From positions 129,957,711 through 130,021,710 of the forward strand of contig CM042694.1 in assembly GCA_023614405.1 (NCBI GenBank): DNA of 64,000 nucleotides, read 5' to 3'. Both the position numbers and the translations under genes were made by a program. Numbering within the stretch: position 1 is the stretch's first letter; each line of letters opens with the position of its first letter. Source of the DNA: Avena insularis (lineage: Eukaryota; Streptophyta; Magnoliopsida; Poales; Poaceae). Positions 35,278 through 45,463 of this stretch are shown here, piece after piece. The notes under the pieces were generated by a model that worked only from the letters and a program-made list of their open reading frames with translations, had not been told where the DNA came from and ran no database searches.

Positions 35278-35833
35278 GGTGTTAGATGACAATACCAGGA
35301 TTTGCAGGAGAAAGTCACAAGACAAACAGTAATAACCATGAAAGAGACTCCCCCTCAATGTGTGCATAATAGAATTTTGCATTGGAATACAAATGCACAC
35401 AAATAGGTGAATCTATTCCATAGACATATGAGCAACATAAACATACCACCAAGGTAGAGGGAAAGCATTCTTGACATAAGCCACAATCATTACCAGATAA
35501 CCAATATAAGCGCCTTCCGTGATAAAACCTCCAGCAATAGGATATGAATAGATAGCTCCATAAGCATAATCCATGAGATGAAATCCATAGGCATAATAAT
35601 CCAGACAACCACATAGAGTCTCAAACAACCACAAACCACAAATTTAAAGTTCAACGCTAAATGGGCATAAGCAAGAAAATGACGAATAGAAAAATGCAAG
35701 TGCTTATGCCCGACCCATGCAAATCCACGGACATCCTAATAGAAATACTTCTCCCCTTTGGCATGGAGACATCAAAAAGGGAGAAGAGCGATGCTAGCGC
35801 CCCACGGGATCACTCGTAGTCCTCGTCCTCGTC
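35278..35833 (-). other. A2 spacer between extra ORF and 3' LTR
   Basis: About 550 bases with two additional PPT-like G-runs on the minus strand (CATTGAGGGGGAGTCTC near 35345-35361; CCAAAGGGGAGAAG near 35748-35761). No ORF is supported. Confidence 0.6.
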
Positions 35834-37372
35834 CTATTCCTCGTTTTCATTCTCATCCTCACCCTCATCCTCATCTTCAAGCTCCTCAGTGTCACCTTCC
35901 TCATCCTCATCATCAGAAGCAGGCGCAGAGGGGAACAAGTGACGCTCTAGCTCACCATAGTTCAACCCGGACGAAGAGTTCCACCGAGCATACGGAGTGG
36001 GAGGTGTAGGAGCCGGAGGTTCACCCGAAGCACCGGACACATGGTGGAGAATGAGCTGCTGGGAGTGAGCGAACTCATGGCGCTGTTTGTATGCCTCGTA
36101 CTGACCCTTGCGCGTGTTCACTCCCATGCACAGAATGTTACGCTGGAACCAGTTCAGCTGCTTGATCTCACAGGAAACGGGAGGCACTGGGGGCCTGCGA
36201 GCATCCCTCATGAGGCCCTCAGGAGCATAGGAGGGGTGAGAGGTCTTCCGAACCTTGTTGTAGATCTTCTTGGCCTTATGCACTAAGTCAATGTGGAACT
36301 CCTCAGCAGGAAGCAGGTGCCTGATGAGCATCATAATGTAGGGTGCATAGGGAATGGACAGACGGTTGAATATAGCATCAGTCAACTCATGGTAAATGAA
36401 GTCCATGACATCTAGCCTGTACTGCACCGACTCGTCCTCGCAAGAGGCAACCTCATGAGAAAATTGAAGTAGCTGAACAAGGTGACCACGGATGCTGTCA
36501 TTGTTGCCCCCACTCGGAGGAATGGAGTCACGGAAGAGACCCACTAAGGCAGCATAGATGGGAGCAAGGCCAGCCAGAGTGCCCACAATGCCATTGTCCA
36601 CAGTGTAAGGAGAGAGCGCTGCATCTTTGTTGGGCTTCAGCTGGGTGATGATGCGGTGGCCACTAGCTCTATCCCTGCTGCGGAAAGAGTATCCAAGAAC
36701 CTCAGCAAACACGTGAAAATCAGCAGTCATAGGCCTGTCATGAGTCATCCACTTCATAGTGCGACGCTCATCCCCACAAATAACCAAAGTGGAGAAGAAT
36801 TGCTTCACCACCTCAGAGTCAAAGGAACACTAGAGAGACATGAGATGGTGCAGCCCCATCCTCTCAGCCACAAACATCGTGTCCACAAGATGAGCCTTGT
36901 CCAAAGCATCAGCAAGTACCAGTGGGTGCATAGGCCTAATGTTCAGCCTGGCATACACATCTTCATAGATTCCCTTCTGTTCTGCACACCAAAAAGGAGT
37001 ATCCCCCAGCTCATCATCACGAGGCAGCTCAGCAAACAGATCACGGTGAAGGATGGAGGAATAGGTGACCGCATCCAAAGTCATGTAGTTGATCTTGGGC
37101 TCCTTGCCCTTCCTCTTGGACACCCCCTTCCTAGTCCTCTTAGCTTGTTCAGCCATGCGCTTCTCTTTGTTCTTTCTTCTCCTCAACTCAACTTCGTCCA
37201 CTAAGTTACCATGTCCGTCGTCCTGAAAGTATTTGGCGTGAGGGCGGCGCTTGTAGGACTTGGGTACACTGGAACCACCTGTGAGGAGAATAAGGCCGAT
37301 AGCAAGGGGATAAGCATACACACAAGTCCAGGAGAGATCATGGAAAAAGTAGTCAAAAAGTTCATAGGACAA
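35834..37372 (-). pseudogene. A2 extra ORF downstream of pol (env-position), one in-frame stop
   Basis: A single minus-strand frame of 512 codons has one internal TAG at 36830-36832. The order is: a hydrophobic start (MSYELFDYFFHDLSWTCVYA, then PLAIGLILL), a basic region with many KR pairs, a globular middle (VVKQFFSTLVICGDERRTMK) and a very acidic Asp/Glu tail. The middle resembles a putative plant transposon domain sometimes seen in retrotransposon third ORFs; this match is by eye only. It sits where Sireviruses of the Maximus/SIRE type carry an envelope-like ORF. The N-terminal hydrophobic stretch could be a membrane anchor. I see no fusion peptide or transmembrane pair, so an envelope role is not shown. 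Confidence 0.7.
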
Positions 37373-38386
37373 ATCTACTCAATGCATACTCCATAGTAAA
37401 ACTGAACCAGAATCGAATCTGTCAGGACGGATTATCCGGCCTGACCAGGGGCGGATAATCCGGCCCTGGCAGAAAATTTCGATTTCACCTAGATTGAATG
37501 CAAAAAAGTAGATCGGGCCTAGAAACTGCAAGACTATGATTTCTATGCGAAAACACATCCTTCTAGACAACGTTCCACCCAACAAGTAACACATCTAGCC
37601 AAAGATGGGGAGAGAGGGAGTTATCCTCACTCATTGGAGGAAGAACACGGAGGAGAAGGTACCCGGAGGTGTGGAGAAGAAGATACGGGGAGGCCCGGAA
37701 AATCCGGTGGCCGGAGAGGCTCCGGGGAGGGTGGGGGACGGCAGGCGGCGGCTGAGGAGGTGGAGAGGGTTGGGGGAGAAGTGTTGTTCGTTATGAGCCC
37801 TTCCCCCCGATCCCTGCCCTTTAAGACGAAATCCGCCAGGGCCGGATTATCTGGCCTACACTTGGGCCGGATTATCCGGCCTCAACTGAATTCATTGTAC
37901 AGAACCAGGCCCGCGCGTCCCCAAACAACACCCCCACAAGGTGTACAAGGGACTTGTGTGCTAGAATAGATGGCTTAGGGGTAGGGAAAGGCTTAGGATT
38001 AAGAGAGCCAAACTGAGATGGTACTAGACACTCAAAATTGCAAGATCCAAATCAAATAAAAGCCAAGATTGAGTGTGATTCCCATAAGAACATGAGATAT
38101 CAAAGAACAACCAAAAAGATCCAATTCTCCTCAAGGGGGAGGGCGGTGGCCAAAGCCACCTTGTTGGAGTGTATGGTGTGACACCGCGAAGATATATCTT
38201 GGGTTCACGACCAATACTCATCAATAAGCCCACATATCACAAAATGATATTAAGAGAAATGATTTATCTTGCTTTTGGCATTATGGGGGAGGGTTAGCCC
38301 AATGAGTTAGGACCACACTCCCCCTATATCCATGCCCACACCTAGACAAAAGAAGGATTGAGATGTATGAGTGAGTGCATGGGTAA
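37373..38386 (-). other. A2 region between pol and the extra ORF
   Basis: About 1 kb without a credible ORF on the element's strand. It contains one perfect palindrome (37865-37881) and several one- or two-mismatch copies (near 37426, 37449 and 37840). A purine tract TATAGGGGGAGTGTGG lies near 38313-38330 on the minus strand. The palindromes here lie outside the LTR. Confidence 0.7.
37422..37881 (-). repeat. Palindromes in the A2 internal region
   Basis: Four units lie in two pairs: near 37426-37442 and 37449-37465, and near 37839-37855 and 37865-37881. One is perfect; the others have one or two changes (for example GGACGGATTATCCGGCC). Confidence 0.88.
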
Positions 38387-40033
38387 TCAAGACAAGCTCC
38401 TAGAATCAATGATATTTAGCTCATTCCTCAAGTAGCAGAATCTTGCTTCATCAAGTGGCTTTGTAAAAATATCCGCAAGTTGGTTCTTCGTGCTCACAAA
38501 GGATAGATCAATATCGCCGCGAGCAACATGGTCTCGAATAAAATGATTCTGAATCTCAATATGCTTCATCCTTGTGTGCTGAACAGGATTGTCTGCAATT
38601 TTGATTGCACTTTCATTATCACATAAAAGAGGCACTTTGTCACAATTGACACCGTATTCCTTTAAAGTTTGCCTCATCCACAATAATTGAGTGCAAGCGC
38701 TGGCAGCAGCAACATATTCAGCTTCGGCAATGGAGAGAGATATACAATTCTGCTTTTCAGAGGACCAACATACAAGAGATCTTCCCAAGAATTGACAAGC
38801 TCCAGAAGTGGATTTCCGATCATCCTTATCACCAGCCCAATCTAAGTCAGTATAACCACATAAAGAGAAATTGGAGCCCTTGGGATACCAGAGACCAAAG
38901 TTAGGGGAATGAACCAAATATCGAAAGATCCTCTTGACCGCCACTAAGTGGCTTTCTTCAGGATCTGCTTGATATCTTGCACACACTCCCACACTCAACA
39001 CGATATCTGGTCTAGATGCGCAGAGGTAAAGAAGAGAGTCGATCATGGACCGGTATACCTTTTGGTCCACATCTTTACCATGTGGGTTAAGTTCAAGATG
39101 ACATTTTGTTTGCATCAGAGTGGCGAATGCATTTAGATCCGTCATCTTGAATCTCTTGAGCATGTCTTGGATGTACTTTGCTTGATTAATAAAAGTTCCT
39201 TCTCTAAGTTGCTTGATCTCGAATCCAAGAAAGAACCGTAATTCCCCCATCATAGACATCTCAAACCTGTCAGTCAAAAGCTTTGAAAATTCATTATTAA
39301 AAGCTTTATTAGTAGAACCAAAGATGATATCGTCTACATATAGTTGGCATACGAAGAGCTCCCCCTTAACCTTCTTAGTAAAAAGAGTGGGATCGATTTG
39401 CCCAACTTCGAAGCCACGATCTAACAAAAGCTCTTTAAGGTGCTCATACCACACACGTGGGGCTTGTTTAAGGCCATAGAGTGCCTTATCGAGTTTGTAG
39501 ACATGGTTCGGAAAGTTAGGATCCTCAAAACCCGGGGGTTGCTTTACATATACCAACTCATGTAGAGGACCGTTAAGGAAGGCACTCTTGACGTCCATTT
39601 GCTGCAACTTAAAATTGTTATGGGCAGCATAAGCAAGAAGGATACAGATGGAATCAAGGCGAGCCACTGGAGCATAGGTCTCGCCAAAGTCAATGCCCTC
39701 AACTTGGGAGTAACCTTGTGCCACAAGTATTGCCTTATTCCTCACAACAATGCCATTCTCGTCTTGCTTGTTTTTGAATATCCACTTGGTGCCGATAACA
39801 TTGCGGCAATCTTTGGGTTTCTCCACGAGTTTCCAGACTTTGTTGCGCTCGAAATTATTCAATTCTTCATGCATAGCAACAACCCAGTCTGGATCTTCAA
39901 GTGCTTCAAAGACCTTCTTAGGTTCCACCATAGAGATATGAGCTTGATTCTCACCAAAACTGGCCAATTCTCTTCTTGTAGAAACCCTTCGTCGAAGATC
40001 ACCAACAACCTTGTCGAGGGTGTGACCCCTCAA
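38387..40033 (-). pseudogene. A2 reverse transcriptase and RNase H
   Basis: An open 548-codon frame covering Copia RT and RNase H. Landmarks are [25 protein letters not shown], the catalytic YVDDIIFGS, then RNase H with [35 protein letters not shown] and [17 protein letters not shown]. This stretch has no stop and its catalytic residues look intact. It is separated from the integrase frame by a frameshift in the proline-rich linker near 40420-40430, so it is expressed only as part of a broken polyprotein. Confidence 0.93.
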
Positions 40034-40450
40034 CTCAAGGTTACGATCAGCCCAATCCTTGCGACGAAGTTCAATAAGTTTGTTGTCTCTTGGAGGAGTA
40101 GATTCATCACTTGAATCTTCATTGGAAGCATTTACTCGACCTTGATCAGGAACTGGAATATCAGTAGCAGGTGGTGGTGACGCGTGCCCTTGAGGTGAGT
40201 CAATAGTCGTAATAGGAGGCTGCTGAACCGATGAGTCAGGGCCGGATAATCCGGCCGATGGAGAGGCCGGATAATCCGGCCTGGGAGTACTTGTATCAGC
40301 TTCATCCGGATGCCTGGGGCTTGCTTGAACTGGCGAGGGGCCGGAAAATCCGGGGCTTGCCGGAAAATCCGGCCTGGAGCTTGCGTTGATATCTTCACCA
40401 CCAGGAGCAATATGGTCAGTTAGAGCGGGGTGGCCGGATAATCCGGCCTG
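40034..40450 (-). repeat. Integrase-RT linker carrying palindromes in coding sequence
   Basis: Perfect palindromes lie at 40240-40256, 40265-40281 and 40432-40448. Two AAAA-centred variants lie near 40339-40376. In the RT frame they are translated as short repeats, [15 protein letters not shown] and [16 protein letters not shown], inside a proline-rich linker. The same motif fills the LTRs of this element. Confidence 0.85.
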
Positions 40451-41985
40451 GAGTTTTCTGGAACAACTTGACCTTCAGCAGTTGATGGAGATGGTGCAGA
40501 ATTTTCTCCCGTGGTGGGAACTTGTTGGGCATGTGTAGATGAGGGCTCTTCATGGGAAGAGCATTGTCCTTCCCGATCCTCCACAAAGGGTTCCTCAATG
40601 GGGCGGAAAAATCCCACGCCCATTCTTCTTATGGCATCTTGGGGTATTTCAACATCTGCATCACAAACACCAACTTGCTCCGCAAGGGAACCGTCATTTT
40701 CCTCGAACACCACACTACAAGATTCTACAACAGTTTCAGAGAGCTTATTGTAGACTCTATAAGTGTGGGATTCGGCACCATAACCAACAAAAATACCTTC
40801 TAGAGCCTTAGATTCAAACTTAGATAAACAAACTCCCTTGATAAGAAAGAAACACTTACACCCGAATACCCGAAAGTATGAGATGTTTGTCTTGTTACCG
40901 GTAAGTATTTCATACGGAGTCTTGTCCAAGATCTTATGGAGGTATAAACGGTTGGATGAATGACAAGCAGTTGAGATTGCTTCAGCCCAGAAGTTATATG
41001 GAGATTTAAATTCGGCTAACATTGATCTTGCCATATCCATTAGAGTTCGATTCTTCCTCTCGGCTACACCATTTTGTTGATGGGTGTACGCAGCGGAATA
41101 TTGATGTCTTATCCCCTCTTCACTTAGGAACTCATTTAAGTTGTAGTTCTTGAACTCAGAGCCGTTATCACTTCTTATAGCCAGAATGGGGACGTTGTGT
41201 TGACGTTGAACCTCGTTGGCAAAGTCAATGACTGTTTGTTGAGTTTCACTCTTCAACTTGAAGAAATAAACCCAAGTGTATCTTGAGTAATCATCAACAA
41301 TCACTAGACAATACTTCTTCCCACCGAGGCTTGCATGAGATGGAGGTCCGAAGAGGTCCACATGAAGGAGATCCAAAATCCTTTTTGATGAGATAATAGT
41401 TTTCCTTCGATGAGGTGAGTCATGCATTTTCCCTTCAACACACGCCCTGCAAACACAATCTTTGGCAAAGGAGACATTTTCTTTTAGTCCAAGGATGTGG
41501 CCACCCTTGTGGAGACTTTGCAAAGTTCTCATATTGACGTGGGCTAGTCGGTGATGCCATAGCCAACCCGCGTCAGCCTTTCCGAAAATACACATCGGGC
41601 CTGTAGTGATTTTCCCCGAAAAGTCCACCACGTACAGGTCATTTTCGACATATCCCACGAAAGCGACTTTTAGAGACTTGCTCCACAAGAGTACCACCAA
41701 ATCAGCATCAATATAAACTGCAAAGCCCATCTTACCAAGGGCACGAACTGAAAGTAAGTTGTACCCGAGGGTCTCAACAAGCATGACGTCCACGAGAGAG
41801 ATATCGTGAGCCATTACAACTTTGCCGAGACCCAATACCTCGGATTTTGACTTGCCACCATAGGAGACGGTTATGTGATCAAGGTTTGGCCGCATCTCCG
41901 TGATGATCTCCTTGCTTCTAGTCATATGACTCGTGCAACCACTATCGAGTACCCATTTAGAACCACCAGAAGCATAGCCCTGCAA
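40420..41985 (-). pseudogene. A2 protease and integrase
   Basis: A 521-codon frame. The protease has KWVLDSGCTSHMTRS at the N-terminus. GAG-pre and the zinc domain follow (WLWHHRLAHVNMRTLQ, CRACVEGKMHDSP), then the integrase core with D, D and E in DLLHVDLFGP, IRSDNGSEF and QQNGVAERKNRTLMD. The frame ends at a stop at 40420-40422 in the linker, caused by a small indel next to a palindrome. No other stops interrupt it. Confidence 0.92.
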
Positions 41986-41990
41986 GAAAA

Positions 41991-42770
41991 TTACTTCTTG
42001 GTTTTAGGTACCCATTTTTCAATGGGTCCTCTCATGTTAGTAACAAGGGTCTTGGGAACCCAAATAGACCAAGGAATGTAACAATCATAAGGGCCTACAT
42101 AACTAGCATACACATCACCATAATAATTGCAATATAGTTCAAAGTTAGGATTGTTGGCCCCTGCAAAACCATCATAATTAGTCTTCTCAATGGTAATGTT
42201 GCTAGTCTTTAATTGAGCAGTCTTGATCTTCTTCTTCTTGTTTTTCTTGTTCTTTGTCTTGGGTATGTAACCAAGACCTTCTTTACTATTGTTTGTCCTT
42301 TGCCTGCTCAGTATCTCATTAATAACTCCTTTATGTTTGTGTTGAGAACTTCTCGCAAGGTCTTCTTTTCTAGAGGATGAAGTGGAGGTACCTGGCACAT
42401 CATACCGTTTCAATTGAGTTTGGAGCTGGTCATGAGACTCATTTAAAGTAGAATGATCACTCTTCAATGCCTTGTGAGCACTTTCAAGATTATCAAACTT
42501 CTCCAAAAGTCTAGCATGAACAGCCCCAAAGTCAATCTTTTCTTTCTTTAGTTTCCTTACCTTAGCAAGAGCATGGTCACGTTCTTTGATGAGCTGAGCT
42601 ACAGCTTCTTCCTGTGACTCCTCAATGGATTCGAGTCTCTCTTCCAAAGATACTCGAGCTTCCTCTTCCTCTTCCGAGGCATTCTTCAAAGAAGCTATCT
42701 CCAAAGCATCTTCTCTTTCAATTCTGCCCTTTTCTTCAAGAAGATCTTCGGCTTGAGCAAGTTGACTCAT
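41991..42770 (-). pseudogene. A2 gag, C-terminal part, coiled coil
   Basis: It resumes after the E insertion (DALMS joins QLAQAED). About 150 residues are strongly heptad-like and charged (EREDALEIASLKNASEEEEE, VSLEERLESIEES, HALAKVRKLKKEKIDFG). A lysine-rich segment and WVPKTKK follow, then a TAA at 41991-41993. The protease frame opens just after, offset by one base. Comparison with relatives is needed to tell mutation from programmed shift. A1 has the uninterrupted counterpart at 52950-53696. Confidence 0.88.
42766..42770. repeat. Target duplication CTCAT, left copy
   Basis: CTCAT precedes E's 5' LTR. The second copy is at 49863-49867. Both lie in A2's gag. Confidence 0.95.
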
Positions 42771-44384
42771 TGATACATTGCAAATGTATCTATAATTTTT
42801 GATGTTCCATGCTTGGTTTTATCCACTTTCTTGTGTTTTGTTCCAACTTTGGAGTACTTTTCATATGATTTCTTGGACTAACCTATTAACAAGAGCCACA
42901 AAGGATTTACTGCTTTTTCTGCTGTTTTTGGTTCCAGGAAAGTCAGAAAATGAATATTCTCGGAATTGGACGGGACAAAAGCCAAAGTGCTTATTTTTCC
43001 GGAAGGGATCAAGTGCCATAATACGAGACGGAGAAGGGCCAGGGAGCCACCACACCGCCTGGTCACGCGGCCAGGCCTTTCCCGCACCAGGGGGTGGTGT
43101 GGCCGCTCCCGGCACCCCCTTGGCCTCTCCTTCCGCCTATAAGTTGCCCTCGGGACGAAAACCCTAAGTACCCGATCAAAAATCCACGAAAGAGTCTGTA
43201 GCCGCCATCATCTCCATCCTACATCGGGAGGGATCTAAAGCTCTTCCCGGCACCCTGCCGGAGAGGGGAATTCACCCTGGAGGCCTTCTTCATCACCATG
43301 CAAGCCTCCGGTGTGATGCGTGAGTAGTTCATCCTTGGACTACGGATCCATGTAGTAGCTAGATGGCTGGTTTCTCCTCCTTTGTGCTTTCATTATTAGA
43401 TCTTGTGAGCTCCGTTCATGATCAAGATCATCTATTTGTAATCCATACATGTTGTGTTTGCAGGGATCCGATGGATATTGAGATGCTATTTCAGATTGAT
43501 TATTGATTCTATCATGTCTTTGTTATTTGAGATCTTGCATGCTTTCCGTTGTTAGTAGCTATCTTGGCCAAGTAGATGCTAGTAACTCCAAGAGTTAGTA
43601 TTTATGCTCGGTAGTGGGTTCATGCCTCTAGTAATCTGGGGAAGTGACAGAAATCTCTAAGGTACTAGATGTGCTGTTGCTACTAGGGAGAAAACAACGA
43701 TCCTTTGTTCATAGAACAATCGTATTGTTTACTTTACACGTAGTTCATAAAGCAATAATCTGTTGCTTGCAACTTAATACTAGAGGGGGTTCGGATGATA
43801 ACCTGAAGGTGGATTATTAGTCATAGATGCAGTTGGATGGCGGTCTATGTATTATGTTGTAATGCCCAATCAAGTCTCAGAGGAGTCAAGATGATTAGTA
43901 TATGCATGTATTGCTTTCTCGGTGTTTGTCAATTGCCCCGCTGTAATTTGTTCACCCAGCATGTTATCTATCTAAGGAGAGCCACCTCTAGTGAACTATG
44001 GATCCCGGTCCTTGTCTTTTACATACAACCTACAATCTTTTACTGCTTTGTGTTTACTTTCTGCAAACTTTTACTTCTTTCCATTCAATACGTTTAATCC
44101 TTTGTTTTGCGCAAAACCCGGTGAGATTGACAACTTCATCGCAAGTTGGGGACAAAGTTTTGTGGTTGTGTTGTGTAGGTCTCCATGTTGCTACTAGCAC
44201 CAAAGCTCAGCTAGTAACACCTTTGGGGTGTTTCCTTGCTCCTACTGGTTCGATTAAACCTTGGTTTCATAACTGAGGGAAACTTGCTGCTATGCTCATC
44301 ATACCTTCCTCTTGGGGTTCCCAACGAGCTCTACATCAACACCTCCATCAAGCATTTTTCTGGGCGCCGTGCATTGAGCCATCA
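42771..44384 (+). repeat. 5' LTR of E
   Basis: 1614 bp, from TGATACATTGCAAATGTATC to CATTGAGCCATCA. A TATA-like CCTATAAG lies at about 43136-43143. It differs from the 3' LTR by a replaced block near 42896-42915 and lacks a 17-bp segment present at about 49664-49680. Confidence 0.93.
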
Positions 44385-44602
44385 AGCATTTTTCTGGCGC
44401 CGTTGCCGGGAGTCAAGGACATCTTCACAAGGGGACTCCCTCATAACCAATCTCTTTACTTTGTTGTTTTTGTTTTGCTTAGTTTCTTTTTGCCTTGTTT
44501 GCTTGTTTTGTTCTTCAAAAAACACAAAAAAAATTAGTTTTACTTGTTTGCTTTCTTATTTGAAAACCCAAAAAAAATTAGTTCCTATCTTGAGTTGCCA
44601 CT
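44385..44602 (+). other. Leader of E
   Basis: Primer site followed by about 190 bases rich in T and A, with no ORF. TTGTTTGCTTGTTTTG-type repeats and A-runs precede the ORF start. Confidence 0.7.
44395..44411 (+). promoter_or_regulatory. Primer binding site of E (tRNA-Asp type)
   Basis: TGGCGCCGTTGCCGGGA matches the complement of a plant tRNA-Asp 3' end, as in several grass Gypsy elements. A decayed copy (TGGGCGCCGTGC) lies 34 bases upstream, inside the LTR. Confidence 0.85.
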
Positions 44603-45463
44603 ATGTCTAGCCTTGCTCCAATCACTATGTCACCCGAGGAAATGATTTTCACTTTTAAACAAGGAATTGAGGAAAGTTTTAAGGAAGCTTGGTCTAGAAT
44701 CTCTGATCTACATGAAAAGACTGAGCCTAAAATGATTCAAGGCTTGTTCCTTAGCAATTTTTACCTTGGGATTGCTCTTTGCTATAGATATGCTTTAGAT
44801 GCTATTGTGGGAGGAGATTTCCTCCAATGTAATGAGTATGATGCCATTAATGCTATAAAGAAATTGATCCTCACTTACACTATGCCTAGCCAAACTGATA
44901 TTTCTTTCGCAAAAATATTTGCTAGGTTGAACACTCTTGAGGCTAGCACTACTAGCTTAGAAAGTTGCTATAACATGCTTAGGGAGCATCACAATTATGT
45001 TCCAATAAATTTTGAACCATCAAAGTGGCTCCCTACAGTAACGATTGAGATAAACACTGAAACTTTTCAAGCCCGCTGCGATATCATGTCTGAATTTTGT
45101 CTTATGCCCAAAGATATTTATGAATCTTTGAATCTTTGGGTCCTTACTGAAGGAGGAAAAGAAATATCTCTTGCTAATAATGCTACCTTATTTCCTATTG
45201 GAATAGCTGACGGAGTGTTTACAAAGATCCTTGGGAAAATGATTTCTACTGATTATCTTGTTATTGAATGTGCAGGAAAAGGACAAATTACACTAGGAAG
45301 ATCCCTATTAGAACTCCTTGGAGCAATAATAGATGTGGGAAAGGGGACCATGCACCTTTATTCTACACCAAACAATCACATTTTCCCAATGGTTAAGAAT
45401 AAAAATAAGAGAGGTAAGGGCAAGAAAGTTGGTCTTAATGCTTCTTCATTTGAGGACACTTGA
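44603..45463 (+). CDS. E ORF: Gag-like protein with degenerate protease-like domain
   Basis: An intact 286-residue ORF starting at ATG 44603. The N-terminal 140 residues are mostly helical (EEMIFTFKQGIEESFKEAWS, NAIKKLILTYTMPS) and suggest a capsid-like or coiled domain. Residues about 145-255 resemble a Gypsy retropepsin fold (PTVTIEINTETFQARCDIMS, then EFCLMPKDIYESLNLW, and later GQITLGRSLLELLGAIIDVG). The expected catalytic Asp-Leu-Gly-Ala/Ser is replaced by Asp-Ile-Met-Ser, so proteolysis is unlikely. The C-terminus is basic (KNKNKRGKGKKVG). It is the only protein of E and one of the few intact reading frames in the window. Confidence 0.75.
   Translation: MSSLAPITMSPEEMIFTFKQGIEESFKEAWSRISDLHEKTEPKMIQGLFLSNFYLGIALCYRYALDAIVGGDFLQCNEYDAINAIKKLILTYTMPSQTDISFAKIFARLNTLEASTTSLESCYNMLREHHNYVPINFEPSKWLPTVTIEINTETFQARCDIMSEFCLMPKDIYESLNLWVLTEGGKEISLANNATLFPIGIADGVFTKILGKMISTDYLVIECAGKGQITLGRSLLELLGAIIDVGKGTMHLYSTPNNHIFPMVKNKNKRGKGKKVGLNASSFEDT

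Noticed and set aside
36656..37204. 182-codon plus-strand ORF
   Set aside because: It is antisense to A2's extra ORF. It lacks motifs, and the element reads on the minus strand.
35834..37372. Calling the A2 extra ORF a retroviral envelope protein
   Set aside because: Only the position fits. No fusion peptide, transmembrane pair or glycoprotein features are visible.
40420..41985. A2 as an autonomous active element
   Set aside because: Gag has two in-frame stops and is split by E, there are frameshifts at the gag/pol border and in the linker, and the extra ORF has a stop.
41985..42030. Programmed frameshift or splicing between A2 gag and pol
   Set aside because: An acceptor-like TTTTCTTGCAG lies at the border, but a one-base deletion explains the offset more simply. 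An intact relative would be needed.
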